The notes under the pieces are model-generated. The model searched no databases. It saw only the letters and a list, made by a program, of their open reading frames with translations, and was not told where the DNA came from. Source: Coriobacteriia bacterium (lineage in GTDB: Bacteria > Actinomycetota > Coriobacteriia > Anaerosomatales > PHET01). From it: a DNA stretch of 64,000 nt. The position numbers and the translations under genes were made by a program. Positions 58,945 to 64,000 of this stretch are shown one piece after another (position 1 is the first letter of the stretch; the number at the start of each line of letters is the position of its first letter). The stretch covers positions 101,103-165,102 of the forward strand of contig JAXMKZ010000011.1 of NCBI GenBank assembly GCA_034370385.1, read 5' to 3'.

Positions 58945-59091
58945 CGCGTCTTCTCTTCTGCGTACGCCCTCAAGTTCGCAGCCAAAAAGGGTCCCCTGGC
59001 AATCGCGCGGCGTGGCGGCATGCACCATGAGATCTGTCTGAGCGACATTCGCAGGGCTCATCCTTCGAAATTTCGCCAGCCGCTGGCATGA
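58945..59091 (+). pseudogene. decayed GyrI-like gene fragment (internal deletion)
   Basis: The open stretch reads AYALKFAAKKGPLAI and, a few codons on, HHEICLSDIRRAHPSKFRQP before a TGA. The intact GyrI-like protein at 63323 has AYALKFAIKKGPSAI and HHEIYLSDIRKADPAKW, but there the two parts are about 110 residues apart. So an old copy has lost its middle and its 5' end. No start codon or ribosome-binding site remains. This accounts for most of the 250-bp gap between its neighbours. Confidence 0.75.
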
Positions 59092-59139
59092 TGGCTAACG
59101 AAGCAATCGAGCGGGCATCGTCAGGTAGAGGACTCAAAG

Positions 59140-59472
59140 GTGAAGCGGAAGCGGACATACAACGTCTACGTGATCGAGTTGAGCCGCGACGTGCTTCAAC
59201 ACACCAAGTTCGTCGAAGCCAATCTGTACCTGAAGGCCGGAAAGCCGTGCGTCTACGTTGGCTCGACCTATCTCACGCCGGAGGCACGCTTCCAACAGCA
59301 TCTCGACGGCTACAAATCCAACCGCTATGCACATGAGTACGCGATTCAGTTGATGCCGCGGCTCTATCGAAACCTGCAAGGCTTCGAAACCCGCGAGCTT
59401 GCCGAACACGCCGAAGCGAAGCGCGCTCAGAGCCTGCGCAAGCGTGGATATGCGGTCTGGTATGGCGTCTGA
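59140..59472 (+). CDS. small GIY-YIG-like nuclease
   Basis: A 110-residue protein. NVYVIEL followed by CVYVGSTYLTPEARFQQH resembles the GIY-YIG core (Y-Y pair, then G-x-T and an R one turn on). AEHAEAKRAQSLRKRGYAVW supplies the helix in which the family places its catalytic glutamate. A GTG start follows AGAGGA. Single-domain GIY-YIG proteins cut DNA in repair or are mobile-element relics; the role here is unknown. It follows a decayed gene, so this small region may be recently rearranged. Confidence 0.6.
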   Translation: MKRKRTYNVYVIELSRDVLQHTKFVEANLYLKAGKPCVYVGSTYLTPEARFQQHLDGYKSNRYAHEYAIQLMPRLYRNLQGFETRELAEHAEAKRAQSLRKRGYAVWYGV

Positions 59473-59560
59473 GCGCACCCGACCCGCACTTCGGCTCGAC
59501 GCGCGGCCGATTGACGCATAATGAGAGCACGCGCTCGCAGATGAAGCGCACCTGCGTTGG

Positions 59561-60265
59561 ATGCATCGAGAAAATGGGCGGGTGGCACCACTGACCGGAC
59601 CTCTCATCATCGAGCTTCTCTTGGCTGCAGCCGGCGTCGCCTTCAATCCGCCGGCCATCATCGCAGCAATCGTCTTGGCGTCTTCCTCGCGCCCAAAGGC
59701 GATGGCATTCGCAGGCGGCTGGCTGGCCGGCCTGCTCGCAATCGGCTCGGTGGTCATGCTCGTCGGTGATGCGGGCGAGCTGCTGGGCGAGCCTTCCACG
59801 CTGGCGCTGATTGCGAAGCTAGTGCTAGGCGCGGTGCTCGTCATCTGGGCACTAGCCAAGTGGCGCAAGCAATCCAGGGCCTCTGGTGCTGACGAAACGC
59901 CGAGCTGGATGGGCTCGTTGACCGGCCTCTCACCTCCTCGCGCCTTCGTGGTGGCCGCTGCGTACGCGTTCCTCAACCCCAAGACCCTGGCGTTTGTCGT
60001 CGCGGGTGTCTTGACGATTCTGGGGGCATCGTCTGGTGTGGCGGTGGAGTGGATCACGCTGATGCTGTTCCTCGTACTTGCGAGCTTGAGTGTCACGCTG
60101 CCGGTCGCGTTCTCCGTGATTGCGCCCCACCGCTCGGCGGAGTCACTCGCCGCTGCCAGACTCTGGCTGGGAGACAACGGTTCGATGGTTACCGCCGCAG
60201 TTCTCGCGGTTCTGGGCGCGCTGCTCCTATACTCGGCCATCGCCGGTCTGCTACAACTTGCCTGA
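59561..60265 (+). CDS. Sap/GAP-like polytopic membrane protein
   Basis: A 234-residue protein with six predicted helices. Features such as AFNPPAIIAAIVLASS and AYAFLNPKTLAFVVAGVL (N-P in both halves) match the LysE-related Sap/GAP (sulfolipid-1 addressing, PF11139-like) group of actinobacteria, which move glycolipids or small solutes. The start is uncertain: neither the ATG at 59561 nor a GTG seven codons on has a convincing ribosome-binding site. Confidence 0.7.
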   Translation: MHRENGRVAPLTGPLIIELLLAAAGVAFNPPAIIAAIVLASSSRPKAMAFAGGWLAGLLAIGSVVMLVGDAGELLGEPSTLALIAKLVLGAVLVIWALAKWRKQSRASGADETPSWMGSLTGLSPPRAFVVAAAYAFLNPKTLAFVVAGVLTILGASSGVAVEWITLMLFLVLASLSVTLPVAFSVIAPHRSAESLAAARLWLGDNGSMVTAAVLAVLGALLLYSAIAGLLQLA

Positions 60266-60340
60266 GCTATATCGGGTCAGGTTCCCTGAACCGGGTCGCG
60301 TCATCCCCGATGACGTCAGGCACAGCGGGAGGAACGGACT

Positions 60341-60700
60341 GTGAGCAACACGAGTGTCCAGCAGCACCTCAGCGACCTTGGTGATGCCAACCCCGAGTTC
60401 CACGAGCTGGTGCAGCGGGTGAGAGGGATCGTGCTGGCCACGGCGCCGGATGCATCAGAGAGCGTGATGTACGGCGGTCTCATGTTCGCCGCCCCCGTGC
60501 AGTTCTGTGGGGTATTCGCATACGGGGGACACGTGTCACTTGAGTTCAGCAGAGGGTTCGAACTGCAAGACCGGTTCGACGTCCTCGAAGGAAGCGGGAA
60601 GCTGCGGCGCCACATCAAGCTTCGCGAGGTCAGCGATACCGATTCCAAGCACGTGCGAGAGTACGTCATGCAAGCCCACGATCTGATGCTGGCACCGTGA
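60341..60700 (+). CDS. DUF1801-like (YdhG fold) protein
   Basis: A 119-residue protein of the YdhG/DUF1801 type. The ESVMYGGLMFAAPVQFCGVF segment, then GHVSLEF and the closing EVSDTDSKHVREYVMQA block, fit this fold, which is common in actinobacteria and of unknown biochemistry. GGGAGGA lies 8 nt before the GTG. Its stop overlaps the hydrolase gene. Confidence 0.75.
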   Translation: MSNTSVQQHLSDLGDANPEFHELVQRVRGIVLATAPDASESVMYGGLMFAAPVQFCGVFAYGGHVSLEFSRGFELQDRFDVLEGSGKLRRHIKLREVSDTDSKHVREYVMQAHDLMLAP

Positions 60701-61749
60701 TGGAGATCCGGTCGCTCTTCGACCCCCGCCTCAGAACCAAAGAGGCGCGGGCGGTGTCAGGCACTTCACGCACAAGACGGATCGCACTGGTCGCGGCGTG
60801 CGTGCTGGTCGCGTTGCTCGTGCTGCCGCTGTTGTGGCCGGTGCCGCCCCTGGAGGACACCGTCACTGCGAGGTCTCTCGCTGACAGCGATTCGCGCTTC
60901 GTCAAGATCGACGGGCTCGACGTGCACTACAAGGCCTGGGGGCTACCCTCCTCGCCCGCAACCGAAGGCGTCGAAACCGCGGCTGTCCTCCTGCACGGCT
61001 TTGGCGCTTCCACGTACTCGTGGGGAGAGGTCGCCGAGCCCCTCTCCGCTCGGATGCCGGTGATTGCGTTCGATCGACCCGCGTTCGGACTGTCCGAGCG
61101 GCCACTGGACTGGACCGGGCCCAACCCGTATGCGCCCGAAACGCAGGCTGATCTCACCGTCAAGATGATGGACGAGCTCGGCATACGTCGCGCTGTTCTC
61201 GTCGGCCACTCGGCAGGGGGCACCGTGGCAGCACTGGTCGTACAGCGCTACCCCGATCGTGTCGAGGCCGTCGTTCTCGAAGACCCCGCTATCTTCGCCG
61301 GCGGACCGCCCGCGTTCCTCACGCCGCTGTTTCGCACTCCTCAGTTCATGCGACTCGGTCCGCTCTTCGCCCGCAATCTCGGCGGGCAGGCAGGCACGGA
61401 CTTCATACGCTCCGCGTGGCACGATCCTTCGAAGATAACGAGCGAGACCCTCACCGAATACCGCAAGCCCCTGCGAGTGAGAGACTGGGACAGCGCACTT
61501 TGGCTGTTGACGATCGCACCTCGGCCCACGAACGTGCCTGATGTCGTTCGCGGCATCAACGTGCCTGCGCTGTTCATCACGGGCGACGATGACCGCATCG
61601 TTCCGCCTGAAGACACCGAGCGCGCAGCGGCGCTTGTCGATGGGGCGGAGCTCGTGATTGTCGAGCAGAGCGGCCACATCCCTCACGAGGAGCAGCCGGC
61701 CGCGTTTCTTGCCGCGGTCACTGCCTTCCTCGACGGCCGTGCCGACTAG
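60700..61749 (+). CDS. membrane-anchored alpha/beta hydrolase
   Basis: A 349-residue serine hydrolase with a single N-terminal helix (about 28-48). The oxyanion loop is HGFGASTYSW, the nucleophile elbow GHSAGG, the acid aspartate lies in TGDDDRIVPPED and the histidine in QSGHIPHEE. The lid between strands 6 and 7 is long and hydrophobic, suggesting ester or lipid-like substrates. It sits on the outer face if the helix is a signal anchor. The ATG at 60700 shares a base with the upstream stop; a GTG just before it is an alternative. Confidence 0.87.
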   Translation: MEIRSLFDPRLRTKEARAVSGTSRTRRIALVAACVLVALLVLPLLWPVPPLEDTVTARSLADSDSRFVKIDGLDVHYKAWGLPSSPATEGVETAAVLLHGFGASTYSWGEVAEPLSARMPVIAFDRPAFGLSERPLDWTGPNPYAPETQADLTVKMMDELGIRRAVLVGHSAGGTVAALVVQRYPDRVEAVVLEDPAIFAGGPPAFLTPLFRTPQFMRLGPLFARNLGGQAGTDFIRSAWHDPSKITSETLTEYRKPLRVRDWDSALWLLTIAPRPTNVPDVVRGINVPALFITGDDDRIVPPEDTERAAALVDGAELVIVEQSGHIPHEEQPAAFLAAVTAFLDGRAD

Positions 61750-61796
61750 AACCCCTTCTGGGGCGCGATGACGACAGCGAAGGTGGGAGGAGTCCG

Positions 61797-62459
61797 GTGG
61801 GATCGACCGAGTTCGCCTATATCGTGTATGCCATCGCGCAGGCTGTGGTCGCCGTCTGGGCGTTCGTGCTCTGGCGCAAGGATCGCACCGTCGGGGCCCT
61901 CGCATTGCTGCTCCCCATCGCGGCGGTGTGGTACGACAACCTCATCATCGCACTCGGCGGATTCATCGGCCCCGGGCCGATGCTGCAGGCGCTGACCTTC
62001 CCCCGGTTCGCGGGCCACGCGCTACTCACCCCCCTGTGGATCGTCGCCGCAGTCTCGTTCGCCGTGCGCGCGGGCGCGTTCGCGAAGCGTGCCCGAACGG
62101 TCGTCATCGGTTCGTACGTTCTGTACGGTGCGATGGTGGCCGTTGGGCTGCTCAATGAGGTCGTGTTCTTCAAAGGGGAGCTGGTGACCGAGGGTGATGC
62201 GGTCTACTACACCAACGTAGGCCGGCTTTTCACCCCTCCGCCACCGTCCCTGACCATGCTCGTCGTCGTCCTGATCTGCGGAGCCCTCGTCTTGTGGCAC
62301 ACCCGCTGGCCATGGATGCTTCTGGGCGCGCTGCCGGTCCCGCTTTCCCAGTTCCTTCGTTCTGACAGCTCGGCGTTCCTGCTCGTCAACTCCGGCGAGG
62401 TCATCATGTCGGTGTCACTCGTCGCCACGCTGGCGTTCCTCCAACGACGCAAGGTCTAG
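61797..62459 (+). CDS. six-helix membrane protein of unknown function
   Basis: A 220-residue integral membrane protein with about six helices and a charged C-terminal end (QRRKV). I do not recognise the family. Polar spots inside helices (WYDNLIIALGG, GLLNEVVFF, LRSDSSAFLLVNSGE) could line a site for a ligand. GGAGGAG precedes the GTG start. It follows the hydrolase by 47 nt on the same strand and overlaps the convergent nuclease stop by 4 nt. Confidence 0.65.
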   Translation: MGSTEFAYIVYAIAQAVVAVWAFVLWRKDRTVGALALLLPIAAVWYDNLIIALGGFIGPGPMLQALTFPRFAGHALLTPLWIVAAVSFAVRAGAFAKRARTVVIGSYVLYGAMVAVGLLNEVVFFKGELVTEGDAVYYTNVGRLFTPPPPSLTMLVVVLICGALVLWHTRWPWMLLGALPVPLSQFLRSDSSAFLLVNSGEVIMSVSLVATLAFLQRRKV

Positions 62460-63172
62460 CGGTCCTTCGCGGCGGGATCGATGGCCCAAAGCCCCCTGTT
62501 GTCGTCCCTGGCCTCGGCGACGAACTCGCGAAAGTAGCTCGCGTACTTGGAGTTGGGCGGTACCGTCATCTGCTGAGCATAGCCAGCCAACGCCAGTTCG
62601 GCGTTGAACATCTTCTGGCGCACCTCGGACTTGCTGTCGTCGCGGGGTGGGCTCAGCCAGACGTAGGCCAGCAGTCGATCGTATCTATCGCGCTTGTCCA
62701 CACCCAGTTCGAGGTAGACCGTGCGTCCCTTCGGGAGTGACTGCTTGGTGAAAGCCGTGGCCTCCTGGCCGTACTCCTCGATGCTGTTGGTCGACTCCGG
62801 AGTGTCGATGCCGATGAAGCGTGTCTTCTCCGTTCTGCCGTTCTTGAGCTTGAAGACGGCCGTGTCACCGTCGACCACGCGCACGACGGTGGCACGCGTC
62901 AGCGGAACAGCGGCGGACTCGGCTGTATCCACACCGGAGTCTGGTTCCGACGCATCCTCCCCTGTCTGTGTGGCAGGGGCGCTGGGCGCGGACGCCGGAG
63001 CCGGTGACTCTGGGACAGCGGACTGCGCTGACTCCGGCAGCACTCGAGCGCCGTCGACGGAGCAACCGCCCAGGGAAAGCGCAACCAGCGCGACGGCTAG
63101 GAGGAAGAGTGGCGAGGGCCGGCGCCCGGCCCTGAGCTGGGTCTCGGTCTGCCGTGCGTTTCGATCGGGCAA
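62456..63172 (-). CDS. lipoprotein thermonuclease (SNase family)
   Basis: A 238-residue staphylococcal-nuclease-like enzyme. N-terminal lipoprotein signal with lipobox LSLGGC, a Pro/Ala/Ser/Glu linker (about 45-85), then the OB-fold nuclease: VVRVVDGDTAVFKL (calcium aspartate), TRFIGIDTPES (R), YGQEA (E) and DRYDRLLAYVW (R), so the catalytic R-E-R set is present. It would cut DNA or RNA outside the cell while anchored to the membrane. The TTG at 63172 has a GAGGT site about 6 nt upstream; a frame 62 codons longer is rejected. Confidence 0.88.
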   Translation of the reverse strand: MPDRNARQTETQLRAGRRPSPLFLLAVALVALSLGGCSVDGARVLPESAQSAVPESPAPASAPSAPATQTGEDASEPDSGVDTAESAAVPLTRATVVRVVDGDTAVFKLKNGRTEKTRFIGIDTPESTNSIEEYGQEATAFTKQSLPKGRTVYLELGVDKRDRYDRLLAYVWLSPPRDDSKSEVRQKMFNAELALAGYAQQMTVPPNSKYASYFREFVAEARDDNRGLWAIDPAAKDR

Positions 63173-63322
63173 ACTGGACCTCGACTTCCCCGTATTGCCT
63201 GCGTCTATGCCCTGTGGAGATTCTAGCTGAACGCGACCTTCGCAGACGCCCTGGCGTGTCCTGGTCGTTGGGTATCTAGGAAAGGCGGAGGCGAAACCGC
63301 CCCGCCCCCTTCCGGAGAAGCC

Positions 63323-63955
63323 ATGCCCAAGCTCGACTACAAGAAGCAGCTCGCTCATCTCTACAAGCCCTCGCCCCGCGAAGTGGTCGAGGTCAACGTA
63401 CCTGAGATGAGCTTCCTCATGATCGAGGGTCAGGGCGACCCCACGACGTCGGAGTCCTATTCGAACGCCGTGGAGGCACTGTACGCCGTGGCGTACGCGC
63501 TCAAGTTCGCCATCAAGAAGGGCCCCAGCGCAATCGACTACGGAGTCATGCCGCTGGAGGCGCTATGGTGGGCCGACGACATGTCGGCCTTCGTTTCCGG
63601 CGACCGATCGGCGTGGCAATGGACGGCGATGATCATGCAGCCGGACCCTGTGACCACCGAACTCGTCGAAACGGTGCTCGCCGACGTCTCCAAGAAGAAG
63701 AATCCGCCAGCTCTTCCGCTCATGCGCTTCGCCACGTTCGAAGAGGGACTAGCTGCACAGACCATGCACGTCGGGCCGTTCTCGGCGGAGGGCCCGACCA
63801 TTGAGCGCGTACACGACTTCATCTCTGCCTCCGGCCGGACGCGCTTCGGCAAACACCACGAGATCTACCTGAGCGACATCCGCAAAGCAGACCCGGCGAA
63901 GTGGCAGACGGTGATTCGCCAACCCATGCGATCAGTCCCGCGGGATGCGGCGTAG
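63323..63955 (+). CDS. GyrI-like small-molecule-binding protein
   Basis: A 210-residue protein of the GyrI-like (PF06445) type. The fold has VPEMSFLMIEGQGDP at the start, ALKFAIKKGPSAIDYGVMPLE in the middle, and HVGPFSAEGPTIERVHDFI and HHEIYLSDIRKADPAKW at the end. Relatives bind hydrophobic drugs or act as small esterases. A GGAGAAG site precedes the ATG. A broken copy of the same gene lies 4.2 kb upstream at 58945. Confidence 0.85.
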   Translation: MPKLDYKKQLAHLYKPSPREVVEVNVPEMSFLMIEGQGDPTTSESYSNAVEALYAVAYALKFAIKKGPSAIDYGVMPLEALWWADDMSAFVSGDRSAWQWTAMIMQPDPVTTELVETVLADVSKKKNPPALPLMRFATFEEGLAAQTMHVGPFSAEGPTIERVHDFISASGRTRFGKHHEIYLSDIRKADPAKWQTVIRQPMRSVPRDAA

Positions 63956-64000
63956 AGGCACTTACGGCACCGGGCACCACGTATCAGCCGCCGTGTCGCG

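Noticed and set aside
60299..60315. CGTCATC/GATGACG hairpin after the Sap-like gene as terminator
   Set aside because: There is no U-tract, and it may be part of the next gene's leader.

Overview
This window comes from a high-GC chromosome. The best reading is an anaerobic member of the Actinomycetota, possibly close to the Coriobacteriia. Evidence: a dnaK-grpE-dnaJ-hspR cluster (the actinobacterial order with a MerR-type HspR), bacterial-type ferredoxins, a tungsten aldehyde:ferredoxin oxidoreductase, an iron alcohol dehydrogenase, and hydrogenase maturation genes hypF-C-D-E. The lineage is an inference; no rRNA gene is present. No CRISPR array, prophage or intact insertion sequence was seen. 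Many genes overlap by 4 nt (ATGA/GTGA), and several promoters sit so close to the start codon that leaderless mRNAs are likely. Layout: (1) 1-11.2 kb is mixed housekeeping: the edge of a PAS protein, a heme-type diguanylate cyclase, tRNA-Asp, a VapBC-like pair, a stand-alone B12 domain with the Wx9EH signature of B12 photoreceptors coupled to a MacB-like ABC exporter, a second such exporter, and small redox and RNA-related genes. (2) 11.2-17.2 kb holds a TetR regulator, tRNA-Val and tRNA-Glu, a secreted glycoside hydrolase, a decayed MNT/HEPN toxin-antitoxin locus and clpB. (3) 17.4-35.0 kb is a large exopolysaccharide locus: three PaaK/CapK-like adenylating enzymes, a deacetylase, glycosyltransferases, a MurJ-like flippase, an O-antigen ligase/polymerase, a Wzz-like chain-length protein, a glycosyltransferase-VanW fusion and a WbaP-type initiating transferase. 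A second glycoside hydrolase here is preceded by a clear c-di-GMP-I (GEMM) riboswitch. (4) 35.3-43.8 kb is protein quality control: hspR, dnaJ, grpE, dnaK and lon, with a ferredoxin, a UDG-fold protein and a sugar epimerase between them. (5) 43.9-48.8 kb carries a secreted protein of the DUF6049 type, a PIN-TM-TPR fusion, trxB, trxA and a small helical protein. (6) 48.9-58.1 kb is the anaerobic redox block: an SCP2-like protein, iron alcohol dehydrogenase, AOR, a zinc-ribbon/HEPN protein, then hypFCDE. (7) 58.3-64 kb holds small membrane and accessory genes, a decayed GyrI-like fragment and, at the end, an intact GyrI-like relative. How the parts may work together: the diguanylate cyclase, the c-di-GMP riboswitch, the two PslG-like hydrolases and the polysaccharide cluster together suggest that c-di-GMP controls matrix production and trimming. 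The AOR and alcohol dehydrogenase would interconvert acids, aldehydes and alcohols using ferredoxin. The hyp genes would mature an [NiFe] hydrogenase encoded elsewhere.
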